This document shows, piece after piece, positions 7,675-16,661 of a stretch of 49,988 nt of DNA. Each line of letters starts with the position of its first letter. The first letter of the stretch is position 1. The DNA comes from Muribaculaceae bacterium Isolate-002 (NCI). GTDB lineage: Bacteria > Bacteroidota > Bacteroidia > Bacteroidales > Muribaculaceae. The notes below the pieces were generated by a model. It saw only the letters and a list, made by a program, of their open reading frames with translations. It did no database searches and had not been told where the DNA came from. Made by a program: the position numbers and the translations under genes. The stretch covers positions 1 to 49,988 of the forward strand of contig SCEG01000022.1 of assembly GCA_004102805.1 (NCBI GenBank). The letters run 5' to 3'.

Positions 7675-7767
7675 GTTCAGAGTAATGAATTGTTCTTCGA
7701 TACCGGATTACACTCATACTTTGGATTTAGTGGTGGCACTCGGAGGGATACCGAGTGCCTTTTTCTT
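7675..7767 (+). ncRNA. rteR: RteR-like small regulatory RNA
   Basis: A strong -7 box (7661-7668) and an intrinsic terminator (7735-7767) define an independent transcript of about 90 nt directly after exc. That position and size are those reported for RteR, the sRNA that reduces tra expression in CTnDOT. The RNA contains UACUUUGGAUUUAGUGGUGG (7717-7736) just before the terminator stem. The reverse complement of this segment recurs near the starts of mobA, traI, traN and the DUF1896 gene, with shorter versions before exc and traE. I infer that it is an antisense seed. A start at 7673 or 7685 would open a reading frame into the next gene, but its composition is not convincing. Ends are approximate. 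Confidence 0.75.
7735..7767 (+). terminator. Intrinsic terminator of rteR and the exc operon
   Basis: A perfect 9-bp stem GGCACTCGG/CCGAGTGCC with loop AGGGATA is followed by TTTTTC. The same loop occurs in the nested element's sRNA terminator (minus strand, 35227-35259). Confidence 0.9.
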
Positions 7768-7802
7768 CCTTTTTCCAACCGATTATCCCGTTAATTATCA
7801 AT

Positions 7803-7819
7803 CCGCTAAATCCAAAGTA
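7803..7819 (+). promoter_or_regulatory. Leader motif CCGCTAAATCCAAAGTA before the DUF1896 gene
   Basis: The 17-nt motif abuts the start codon at 7820 and pairs over its whole length with 7717-7733 of the RteR-like RNA (one G-U pair). In a read-through transcript the two would form a long hairpin sequestering the start. Confidence 0.55.
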
Positions 7820-8272
7820 ATGAACAACAAGAAGAAAAACGAGGGTCAGACCGACTTTTCCTATTACGGTCTGTACCTGCTGGACTATCTCCGCACGAAC
7901 AAGTTTGAACAGGCTGACGACACCGCTTTCATACGGGAACGGGCCGACCGTGCCGCCGAAACGTATGAGAGGGCACGGCTTGAAGGCTATCCCGCCGACG
8001 GTGCGCAGGAACTGGCGATGGACACGCTGCTGCGCGGGCTGCATTATTCCCGTTACGCCATCCTCCGCGAAGTCGTGGAAAACGAGTTTGCCGATGAAGT
8101 GCCGGAAGAGAAGCGTGAAGCCTTTGTCCTGAAACTGCTGCCGCTTGTCGGCAACGTGTTCTCCGTCTATGACCTCTCGGACGACAACTTCGCCCTGTCT
8201 TCCGATTACGACCTGCTCTACACGGAGCTGACGGGGGCAACCGTCCTTTACTTAGACGAATATGGCGTTTAA
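7820..8272 (+). CDS. DUF1896 family protein
   Basis: This 150-residue protein starts at ATG 7820, directly after the shared leader motif; a reading from 7673 would run through the sRNA and its terminator. The sequence ([20 protein letters not shown] at residues about 11-30, then charged helices ending [21 protein letters not shown]) fits the DUF1896 family, small acidic proteins regularly encoded just upstream of the large methylase/helicase in Bacteroidales elements. It overlaps the next gene by 11 bp (ATGGCGTTTAA), so the two are translationally coupled. Function is unknown; a partner or regulator of the methylase/helicase is a reasonable guess. Confidence 0.75.
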   Translation: MNNKKKNEGQTDFSYYGLYLLDYLRTNKFEQADDTAFIRERADRAAETYERARLEGYPADGAQELAMDTLLRGLHYSRYAILREVVENEFADEVPEEKREAFVLKLLPLVGNVFSVYDLSDDNFALSSDYDLLYTELTGATVLYLDEYGV

Positions 8273-11200
8273 CCGCAAACAGAAACTGCGGGACAACATC
8301 GAGGCGATACGGACGGCATTCATCCTTGACAGGGAAAATAGGACAGCGACAACCGAAGAGCGTGCCATACTTCAAAGGTACTGCGGTTTCGGCGGTCTGA
8401 AATGTATCCTGAACCCTGCAAAGGAACTGACGGATGCCGTCCGGTGGGCGAAATCCGACCTCGAACTGTTCGCCCCGACGGTGGAGCTGCACAGGCTCAT
8501 CCGTGAGAACAGCAAGGACGAAACAGAGTACAAGCGGTTTGTGGATTCGCTGAAAGCGTCCGTGCTGACCGCTTTCTACACCCCCAAAGAGATAACCGAC
8601 ACCATCGCGGACGTGCTGGCAGATTACAGCGTCCGCCCCGCCCGTATGCTCGAACCGTCGGCAGGTGTCGGCGTGTTCGTGGATTCCATGCTGCGGCACA
8701 GCCCCAATGCGGATGTGATGGCTTTCGAGAAGGATCTGCTCACGGGTACAATCTTGAGGCATCTCTATCCCGACCAGAAAATGCGCACCTGCGGTTTTGA
8801 GAAAATCGAAAGACCGTTCAACAATTATTTCGACTTGGCGGTGTCCAACATTCCGTTCGGTGACATTGCCGTGTTCGACGCGGAGTTTCAGCGGAGCGAC
8901 TCTTTCGGCAGACGCTCCGCCCAGAAAACCATCCACAACTATTTCTTTCTCAAAGGACTGGATGCCGTGCGTGACGGCGGTATCGTGGCGTTCATCACCT
9001 CGCAAGGGGTATTGAATAGCACCAAGACCTCCGTGCGTAACGAGCTGTTCAGTCAGGCCAATCTGGTATCCGCGATACGCCTGCCCAACAACCTGTTCAC
9101 GGACAACGCGGGCACGGAGGTGGGCAGTGACCTGATTGTCCTGCAAAAGAACCTCAGCAAGAAGGAAATGTCGCAGGACGAGCGGCTGATGACCGTGATA
9201 CAGACGGACACGAAAACCGCCCTGACCGACAACGCCTATTTCATCCACCACCCGGAACGCATCGTGCATACGATGGCGAAACTTGACACAGACCCCTACG
9301 GGAAGCCCGCTATGGTTTATCTGCACGAGGGCAAGGCAGCAGGCATCGCCGGGGATTTGCGCCGTATGCTCGACGAGGATTTCCATTACAGGCTTGCCAT
9401 GCGCTTGTATTCGGGTTCAATCCGGCAGGCAGGAACGGAAGAAAAAGTTGCCGTTCAAAATAAAGTAGAGCGTCCTGCCATAAAATTGGAAACAGTATCC
9501 TCGGCGCAGACGGTGGAAACTCCGACAGAAAAGCCGCAACCCGCAGATGAAAAGCCGGAGATAGAACCGCGCCCGCAATATTCCGCAGGCGTGCAGCTCA
9601 CCCTGCTTGACCTCTGGGGGATGACGGAAGAGGTCAGCCAACCGAAAACCTCCAAAAAGAAAAAGACGGTGAAAAAGGCAGTTACGGCAAAGTCCACTCC
9701 GCCCAAACCGAAAGTCACGGTTACACCGACAGCTCCAACTGCAAAACCCGCAATGGAGAATAAGGAGGTGAAAGCGGAGAACACCGCCAAGCCTGCCGAC
9801 CCGGACGACATCTATGCCACACTGGACTGGGATACCAATCCTCCCATCAACGGTTTCTATGAAATGATGATGGGTTTGACGCCGGAGCGTAGGAAAGAAC
9901 TTCGGGAACTGGCAAGGCAGCATAACGAGAAACAAGTGGCGGAAAAGACGGAAGTGAAAGCCGTGCCGGAAACTTCCCGTGAGCAGCCACGACAGGAGGA
10001 AACACAGCCGGAGGCAGTCGCCGCACCTGCCGTTACAGATACCCCATCGGAAGCGGTGGGGACTTTCCTTTTCCCCGACATCGAAGCGGAAAAGCCGAAG
10101 GAGGAAGTCGTGGACCTTTCTCCGCGTGCCTACCACCGCACGCCGGAGATGCACCTGCGCGAAGGGTCGCTGGTGGCTGACCGGGGGCGTCATAACATCG
10201 GCTACCTGAAAGACATCACGCCATACGGGGCGACATTCCAGCCGCTCGACCTGAAAGGATACCAGAAGGAAAAGGCGTTGTTGTATGTGTCGCTGCGTGA
10301 CGCCTACGAGCGTCTGTACCGTTATGAATCGCTCCGGCGCGAGGCAAATGTTCCGTGGCGAGAGCATCTGAATACCTGTTACGATGAGTTTGTCATGCGC
10401 TACGGCAACCTCAACGCCAAGCAGAACGTGAAGTTAGTGATGATGGATGCGGGCGGGCGCGACATCCTTTCGCTGGAACGGATGGAAAACGGAAAGTTCG
10501 TCAAGGCGGACATCTTCGAGCATCCTGTTTCCTTCGCGGTGGAGAGCCATGCCAACGTAGGCTCTCCCGAAGAAGCCCTGTCTGCGTCGCTCAACAAATA
10601 TGGTACGGTCAATCTCGACTATATGCGGGAGATAACCGACAGCACGGCGGAGGATTTGCTCACTGCCCTGCAAGGGCGCATCTACTACAATCCGCTCGTG
10701 ACCGGTTACGAAATCAAAGACCGTTTCATCGCCGGAAATGTCATAGAGAAAGCGGAACGCATAGAGGCATGGATGGGTGACAATCCCGAAAATGAGCGTA
10801 TGCCGGAGGTGAAGCAGGCGTTGGAGGCTCTGAAAGATGCCGAGCCGCAGCGCATCGCCTTCGAGGATCTGGACTTCAATTTCGGGGAACGCTGGATTCC
10901 GACGGGTGTCTATGCCGCCTACATGAGCCGGCTGTTCGACACGGAGGTGAAAATCGCCTATTCCGCAAGCATGGACGAGTTTTCGGTGGTGTGCGGCTAC
11001 CGCACCATGAAAATCACGGACGAGTTTCTGGTGAAGGGGTATTACCGGAACTATGACGGTATGCACCTCCTAAAACACGCCCTGCACAACACCTGCCCTG
11101 ACATGATGAAGTCCATCGGCAAGGACGAGCATGGCAACGACATCAAGATGCGCGACAGCGAGGGAATACAACTCGCCAACGCCAAGATTGACGAGATACG

Positions 11201-14078
11201 AAACGGCTTCTCCGAATGGCTCGAAGAGCAGTCGCCGCAGTTCAAGGAGCGGCTTGTGACGATGTATAACCGCAAGTTCAACTGTTTCGTGCGCCCGCGC
11301 TACGACGGCTCCCATCAGACCTTTCCCGACCTCAACCTGAAAGGGCTGGCAAGCCGGGGTATCAAGAGCGTCTATCCCTCACAGATGGATTGCGTCTGGA
11401 TGTTGAAACAGAACGGCGGCGGAATTTGCGACCACGAGGTGGGAACCGGTAAGACGCTGATAATGTGCATCGCCGCGCATGAGATGAAGCGTCTGAATTT
11501 GGCACACAAGCCGATGATTATCGGGCTGAAAGCCAACGTTGCGGAGATTGCAGCCACCTATCAGGCGGCATATCCCAACGCACGTATTCTGTACGCTTCG
11601 GAGAAGGACTTTTCGACCGCCAACCGTGTGCGCTTCTTCAATAATATAAAGAACAACGACTACGATTGCGTCATCATGTCGCACGACCAGTTCGGCAAGA
11701 TACCGCAGTCGCCGGAATTGCAGCAGCGCATCCTGCAAGCAGAGCTTGACACGGTGGAGGAAAACCTCGAAGTGCTACGGCAGCAGGGAAAGAACGTGTC
11801 GCGGGCGATGCTGAAAGGATTGGAGAAGCGCAAGCACAACCTTGAAGCGAAGCTGGAGAAGGTGGAACACGCCATAAAGTCACGCACGGACGACGTGGTG
11901 GATTTCAAGCAGATGGGCATCGACCACATCTTCATAGATGAGAGCCACCAGTTCAAGAATCTGACTTTCAACACGCGCCACGACCGTGTGGCGGGATTGG
12001 GAAACAGCGAGGGAAGCCAGAAGGCACTTAACATGCTCTTTGCCATACGCACCATACAGGAGCGCACAGGAAAAGACTTGGGTGCGACCTTCCTCTCCGG
12101 CACGACTATCAGCAACTCACTGACTGAATTGTACCTGCTGTTCAAGTACCTGCGCCCGAAGGAGCTGGAACGGCAGGACATAAGGTGTTTCGACGCTTGG
12201 GCGGCGATATTTGCCAAGAAGACGACGGATTTTGAATTTAACGTGACGAACAATGTGGTCCAGAAGGAGCGTTTCCGCTACTTCATCAAAGTGCCGGAGC
12301 TTGCCGCCTTCTATAATGAAATCACGGACTACCGCACGGCGGAGGATGTGGGCGTTGACCGTCCTGCCAAGAACGAGATACTGCACCATATACCGCCCAC
12401 GCCGGAACAGGAGGACTTCATACAGAAACTGATGCAGTTCGCCAAGACGGGCGATGCCACCTTGTTGGGCAGGCTGCCGCTTTCGGAAACGGAAGAAAAG
12501 GCGAAGATGCTCATCGCCACGGACTATGCCCGGAAAATGGCACTCGACATGCGCATGATAGACCCGAATTACGAAGATCATCCCGACAACAAAGCGAGTC
12601 ACTGTGCCAAGATGATCGCGGAGTATTATCAAAAATACGACGCCCAGAAAGGCACGCAGTTCGTTTTCTCTGATTTGGGGACATACCAGCCGGGCGACGG
12701 GTGGAACGTCTATTCGGAAATCAAGCGCAAACTGACGGAGGACTACGGTATACCGCCAAGCGAGGTGCGCTTCATTCAGGAGTGCAAGACCGACAAGGCG
12801 CGGAAGGCGGTGATAGACGCCATGAACGCCGGGACGGTGCGTGTGCTGTTCGGCTCTACCTCTATGCTCGGAACGGGTGTGAACGCCCAGAAACGGTGTG
12901 TGGCTATCCATCATCTCGATACGCCGTGGCGACCGTCCGACTTGCAACAGCGTGACGGACGCGGAGTTAGGGCAGGTAATGAGATTGCCAAACATTTCGC
13001 CGGGAACAACGTGGATGTAATCATCTACGCGGTGGAGAAGTCACTGGACAGCTACAAGTTCAACCTCCTGCACTGCAAGCAGACTTTCATAAGCCAGCTC
13101 AAAAGCGGTGCGATGGGTGCGCGTACCATCGACGAGGGGGCAATGGACGAAAAATCGGGCATGAATTTCTCGGAATACATGGCGTTGCTCTCCGGCAATA
13201 CCGACCTGTTGGACAAGGCGAAACTGGAAAAGCGGATCGCATCGCTCGAAGGGGAACGCAAGTCGTTCAACAAGGGCAAGCGTGATTCGGAGTTCAAGCT
13301 GGAGTCAAAGACCGGCGAGTTGCGCAACAACACGGCTTTCATAGATGCCATGACGGAGGACTGGAACCGCTTCCTGTCGGTGGTGCAGACCGACAAGGAG
13401 GGCAACCGCCTTAATATAATAAAGGTGGACGGAGTGGATTCCGCCGATGAGAAGGTCATCGGAAAGCGTTTGCAGGAGATAGCCAAGAATGCCACGACCG
13501 GAGGGTTGTACACGCAGGTCGGTGAACTTTACGGTTTTCCGATAAAGGTGGTGAGCGAAAGGATACTCAAAGAGGGATTGGAGTTCACCGACAACCGCTT
13601 CGTGGTCGAGGGGAACTACAAGTACACCTACAACAACGGGCATCTGGCGATGGCTGACCCGTTGGCCGCCGCCCGCAACTTCCTCAACGCGATGGAGAGG
13701 ATACCCTCCATCATCGACCAGTACAAGGCGAAGAACGAGGTGCTGGAGATGGAGATACCGCAGTTACAGGAGATAGCGGGTAAGGTGTGGAAGAAGGAGG
13801 ACGAGCTGAAGCAGTTGAAGTCCGAACTTGCCGCCCTTGACCGAAAAATTCAGCTGGAGCTTGCGCCACCCACGCCCGAAGTCGCAGAAAAGGAGAATGA
13901 AGGGCAACAGCTCAAGCCGGAAGCGGAAGATGTGAGGAACAGGCAGGCGCAATATCCCGAAAATGCACCGCCGCAGATACGCAGTCCGGCGGATAGTATC
14001 GTTGCCAACCATGTCATAATCGGGCGTCCGGGACTGTATGCCAAGGAGGAAACCCGGTCCAAAGGATTGAAAATATAA
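8262..14078 (+). CDS. Fused N6-adenine DNA methylase / SNF2-like helicase
   Basis: This is a 1938-residue multidomain protein. An N6-adenine methyltransferase-like domain shows the SAM-binding motif [12 protein letters not shown] (about residue 129) and the catalytic-type motif SNIPFGD (about 195, in place of NPPY). A Pro/Lys-rich linker covers about 390-600. A superfamily 2 helicase follows: Walker A HEVGTGKT (about 1060), DESHQ (about 1225), and motif [14 protein letters not shown] (about 1560). The C-terminus is coiled-coil (about 1620-1900). Such proteins are common cargo of Bacteroidales conjugative elements. Protection from restriction or processing of entering DNA is a reasonable inference, not shown by the sequence. 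It is coupled to the DUF1896 gene and followed by a long non-coding region. Confidence 0.88.
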   Translation: MAFNRKQKLRDNIEAIRTAFILDRENRTATTEERAILQRYCGFGGLKCILNPAKELTDAVRWAKSDLELFAPTVELHRLIRENSKDETEYKRFVDSLKASVLTAFYTPKEITDTIADVLADYSVRPARMLEPSAGVGVFVDSMLRHSPNADVMAFEKDLLTGTILRHLYPDQKMRTCGFEKIERPFNNYFDLAVSNIPFGDIAVFDAEFQRSDSFGRRSAQKTIHNYFFLKGLDAVRDGGIVAFITSQGVLNSTKTSVRNELFSQANLVSAIRLPNNLFTDNAGTEVGSDLIVLQKNLSKKEMSQDERLMTVIQTDTKTALTDNAYFIHHPERIVHTMAKLDTDPYGKPAMVYLHEGKAAGIAGDLRRMLDEDFHYRLAMRLYSGSIRQAGTEEKVAVQNKVERPAIKLETVSSAQTVETPTEKPQPADEKPEIEPRPQYSAGVQLTLLDLWGMTEEVSQPKTSKKKKTVKKAVTAKSTPPKPKVTVTPTAPTAKPAMENKEVKAENTAKPADPDDIYATLDWDTNPPINGFYEMMMGLTPERRKELRELARQHNEKQVAEKTEVKAVPETSREQPRQEETQPEAVAAPAVTDTPSEAVGTFLFPDIEAEKPKEEVVDLSPRAYHRTPEMHLREGSLVADRGRHNIGYLKDITPYGATFQPLDLKGYQKEKALLYVSLRDAYERLYRYESLRREANVPWREHLNTCYDEFVMRYGNLNAKQNVKLVMMDAGGRDILSLERMENGKFVKADIFEHPVSFAVESHANVGSPEEALSASLNKYGTVNLDYMREITDSTAEDLLTALQGRIYYNPLVTGYEIKDRFIAGNVIEKAERIEAWMGDNPENERMPEVKQALEALKDAEPQRIAFEDLDFNFGERWIPTGVYAAYMSRLFDTEVKIAYSASMDEFSVVCGYRTMKITDEFLVKGYYRNYDGMHLLKHALHNTCPDMMKSIGKDEHGNDIKMRDSEGIQLANAKIDEIRNGFSEWLEEQSPQFKERLVTMYNRKFNCFVRPRYDGSHQTFPDLNLKGLASRGIKSVYPSQMDCVWMLKQNGGGICDHEVGTGKTLIMCIAAHEMKRLNLAHKPMIIGLKANVAEIAATYQAAYPNARILYASEKDFSTANRVRFFNNIKNNDYDCVIMSHDQFGKIPQSPELQQRILQAELDTVEENLEVLRQQGKNVSRAMLKGLEKRKHNLEAKLEKVEHAIKSRTDDVVDFKQMGIDHIFIDESHQFKNLTFNTRHDRVAGLGNSEGSQKALNMLFAIRTIQERTGKDLGATFLSGTTISNSLTELYLLFKYLRPKELERQDIRCFDAWAAIFAKKTTDFEFNVTNNVVQKERFRYFIKVPELAAFYNEITDYRTAEDVGVDRPAKNEILHHIPPTPEQEDFIQKLMQFAKTGDATLLGRLPLSETEEKAKMLIATDYARKMALDMRMIDPNYEDHPDNKASHCAKMIAEYYQKYDAQKGTQFVFSDLGTYQPGDGWNVYSEIKRKLTEDYGIPPSEVRFIQECKTDKARKAVIDAMNAGTVRVLFGSTSMLGTGVNAQKRCVAIHHLDTPWRPSDLQQRDGRGVRAGNEIAKHFAGNNVDVIIYAVEKSLDSYKFNLLHCKQTFISQLKSGAMGARTIDEGAMDEKSGMNFSEYMALLSGNTDLLDKAKLEKRIASLEGERKSFNKGKRDSEFKLESKTGELRNNTAFIDAMTEDWNRFLSVVQTDKEGNRLNIIKVDGVDSADEKVIGKRLQEIAKNATTGGLYTQVGELYGFPIKVVSERILKEGLEFTDNRFVVEGNYKYTYNNGHLAMADPLAAARNFLNAMERIPSIIDQYKAKNEVLEMEIPQLQEIAGKVWKKEDELKQLKSELAALDRKIQLELAPPTPEVAEKENEGQQLKPEAEDVRNRQAQYPENAPPQIRSPADSIVANHVIIGRPGLYAKEETRSKGLKI

Positions 14079-14101
14079 CCTAAGGAATTTTATCTGAAGT
14101 A

Positions 14102-14205
14102 TTAATAAGGGCTATCCCAAAAGGTCTAAAAGTAAATTTTATCCTTTCTGCAAGTATCTATAGGATGGCAACTGCATTTTTTTCTTTTTGGGCAGCCCTT
14201 ATTAA
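14102..14205. repeat. About 100-bp inverted-repeat unit (MITE-like or terminator)
   Basis: TTAATAAGGGCT (14102-14113) is inverted at 14194-14205 as AGCCCTTATTAA, and CCCAAAA (14116-14122) pairs with TTTTGGG (14186-14192). The ends resemble insertion-sequence termini (GGGCTATCCCAAAA), which suggests a miniature transposable element. Because it lies 24 bp after the methylase/helicase stop and is followed by a T-rich run, it may also act as terminator. No transposase lies inside. Confidence 0.5.
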
Positions 14206-14397
14206 AATTTATTCTTATTTTAGGTTATATACATTCATGTCCATTTATGTAAAAAATTCCTGCTGACCTTGTTTATGTCTTGTCAGTCACCATTTGCAAA
14301 ACCATATTTGACCCTCAAAGAGGCTGAATTTGATAAGTAACTTGCTACATACTCATAATAAGGAGCTAAATAGAACACGAATGGGAAATACACAAAT

Positions 14398-14515
14398 GCT
14401 AAACTAAAGAAGATATTGGCCAAAATAAACGCTATACCGAGAGAGAAACTTGATTTTTCAACTTCCTAAAACGGTGTTGTTCAAACATTTCTACTTATTT
14501 GTACTTGCCAGTTGA
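14398..14515 (+). pseudogene. Degenerate C-terminal remnant of an IS30-family transposase
   Basis: Conceptual translation gives AKLKKILAKINAIPREKLDF, then a one-base frameshift near 14467, then KTVLFKHFYLFVLAS and a stop. The pattern 'KIN..PR.KL.FSTP' matches the C-terminus of IS30-type transposases of Bacteroides (IS4351-like). There is no start codon, the rest of the gene is missing upstream, and the frame is broken, so it is a relic. It lies just upstream of the tetQ promoter and may mark an old insertion event that brought the resistance region in. The match is short and the call is tentative. Confidence 0.4.
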
Positions 14516-14570
14516 ACCTACGCTTCCCTAATAAAATGTCTATGGTAAAAAGTTAAAAAATCCTCCCACT

Positions 14571-14601
14571 TTTGTTAGATATATTTTTTTGTGTAATTTT
14601 G
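14571..14601 (+). promoter_or_regulatory. tetQ-rteA-rteB promoter
   Basis: TTTG at 14571-14574 and TAATTTTG at 14594-14601 are separated by 19 bp, an excellent match to the Bacteroides -33/-7 promoter. It predicts a leader of roughly 80 nt before tetQ. Control in CTnDOT is reported to act in this leader rather than at initiation. Confidence 0.8.
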
Positions 14602-14609
14602 TAATCGTT

Positions 14610-14621
14610 ATGCGGCAGTAA
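14610..14621 (+). CDS. Three-codon leader ORF (Met-Arg-Gln) of the tetQ attenuator
   Basis: ATG CGG CAG TAA lies within the first bases of the predicted tetQ transcript. CTnDOT tetQ is reported to be controlled by translational attenuation with a very short leader peptide. Ribosomes stalled here by tetracycline would alter pairing of downstream segments; a local stem GTAG/CTAC (14654-14657/14668-14671) lies next to the AGGAGG at 14673-14678. The reading is direct; the mechanism is taken from the known system. Confidence 0.6.
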   Translation: MRQ

Positions 14622-14687
14622 TAATATACATATTAATACGAGTTAGTAATCCTGTAGTTCTCATATGCTACGAGGAGGTATTAAAAG

Positions 14688-16661
14688 GTGCGTTTCGACA
14701 ATGCATCTACTGTAGTATATTATTGCTTAATCCAAATGAATATTATAAATTTAGGAATTCTTGCTCACATTGATGCAGGAAAAACTTCCGTAACCGAGAA
14801 TCTGCTGTTTGCCAGTGGAGCAACGGAAAAGTGCGGCCGTGTGGATAATGGTGACACCATAACGGACTCTATGGATATAGAGAAACGTAGAGGAATTACT
14901 GTCCGGGCTTCTACGACATCTATTATCTGGAATGGAGTGAAATGCAATATCATTGACACTCCGGGACACATGGATTTTATTGCGGAAGTGGAGCGGACAT
15001 TCAAAATGCTTGATGGAGCAGTCCTCATCTTATCCGCAAAGGAAGGCATACAAGCGCAGACAAAGTTGCTGTTCAGTACTTTACAAAAGCTGCAAATCCC
15101 GACAATTATATTTATCAATAAGATTGACCGTGCCGGTGTGAATTTGGAGCGTTTGTATATGGATATAAAAACAAATCTGTCGCAAGATGTCCTGTTTATG
15201 CAAACTGTTGTCGATGGATCGGTTTATCCGGTTTGCTCCCAAACATATATAAAGGAAGAATACAAAGAATTTGTATGCAACCATGACGACGATATATTAG
15301 AACGATATTTGGCGGATAGCGAAATTTCACCGGCTGATTATTGGAATACGATAATCGCTCTTGTGGCAAAAGCCAAAGTCTATCCGGTGCTACATGGATC
15401 AGCAATGTTCAATATCGGTATCAATGAGTTGTTGGACGCCATTTCTTCTTTTATACTTCCTCCGGCATCAGTCTCAAACAGACTTTCAGCTTATCTCTAT
15501 AAGATAGAGCATGACCCCAAAGGGCATAAAAGAAGTTTTCTTAAAATAATTGACGGAAGTCTGAGACTTCGAGACGTTGTAAGAATCAACGATTCGGAAA
15601 AATTCATCAAGATTAAAAATCTAAAGACTATTTATCAGGGCAGAGAGATAAATGTTGATGAAGTGGGTGCCAATGATATCGCGATTGTAGAAGATATAGA
15701 AGATTTTCGAATCGGAGATTATTTAGGTGCTAAACCTTGTTTGATTCAAGGATTATCTCATCAGCATCCCGCTCTCAAATCCTCCGTCCGGCCAAATAAG
15801 CCCGAAGAGAGAAGCAAGGTGATATCCGCTCTGAATACATTGTGGATTGAAGACCCGTCTTTGTCCTTTTCCATAAACTCATATAGTGATGAATTGGAAA
15901 TCTCGTTATATGGTTTGACCCAAAAGGAAATCATACAGACATTGCTGGAAGAACGATTTTCCGTAAAGGTCCATTTTGATGAGATCAAGACTATCTACAA
16001 AGAACGACCTATAAAAAAGGTCAATAAGATTATTCAGATCGAAGTACCACCCAACCCTTACTGGGCCACAATAGGGCTGACTCTTGAACCCTTACCGTTA
16101 GGGGCAGGGTTGCAAATCGAAAGTGACATCTCCTATGGTTATCTGAACCATTCTTTTCAAAATGCCGTTTTTGAAGGGATTCGTATGTCTTGCCAATCTG
16201 GTTTACATGGATGGGAAGTGACAGATCTGAAAGTAACTTTTACTCAAGCCGAGTATTATAGCCCGGTAAGTACACCTGCTGATTTCAGACAGCTGACCCC
16301 TTATGTCTTCAGGCTGGCTTTGCAACAGTCAGGTGTGGACATTCTCGAACCGATGCTCTGTTTTGAGTTGCAGATACCCCAAGTAGCGAGTTCCAAAGCT
16401 ATTACAGATTTGCAAAAACTGATGTCTGAGATTGAAGACATCAGTTGTAATAATGAGTGGTGTCATATTAAAGGGAAAGTTCCATTAAATACAAGTAAAG
16501 ACTATGCCTCAGAAGTAAGTTCGTACACTAAGGGCTTAGGCATTTTTATGGTTAAGCCATGTGGGTATCAAATAACAAAAGACGGTTATTCTGATAATAT
16601 CCGCATGAACGAAAAAGATAAACTTTTATTCATGTTCCAAAAATCAATGTCATTAAAATAA
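14688..16661 (+). CDS. tetQ: TetQ tetracycline resistance ribosomal protection protein
   Basis: This translation-factor GTPase of the TetM/TetO class releases tetracycline from the ribosome. The GTP-binding motifs are AHIDAGKT (G1), DTPGHMDF (G3) and NKID (G4), in the first 150 residues, followed by EF-G-like domains to the end. A GTG start at 14688 has a strong AGGAGG nine bases upstream and gives 657 residues; an ATG at 14736 gives the 641-residue version used in some descriptions. The gene is first in the tetQ-rteA-rteB operon and its stop overlaps the rteA start by one base. It is more AT-rich than the methylase and tra regions, consistent with separate origin. Confidence 0.97.

Noticed and set aside
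7673..7820. N-terminal extension of the DUF1896 protein from 7673
   Set aside because: The extension runs through the promoter-proximal sRNA and its terminator and has no family likeness; ATG 7820 follows the shared leader motif.
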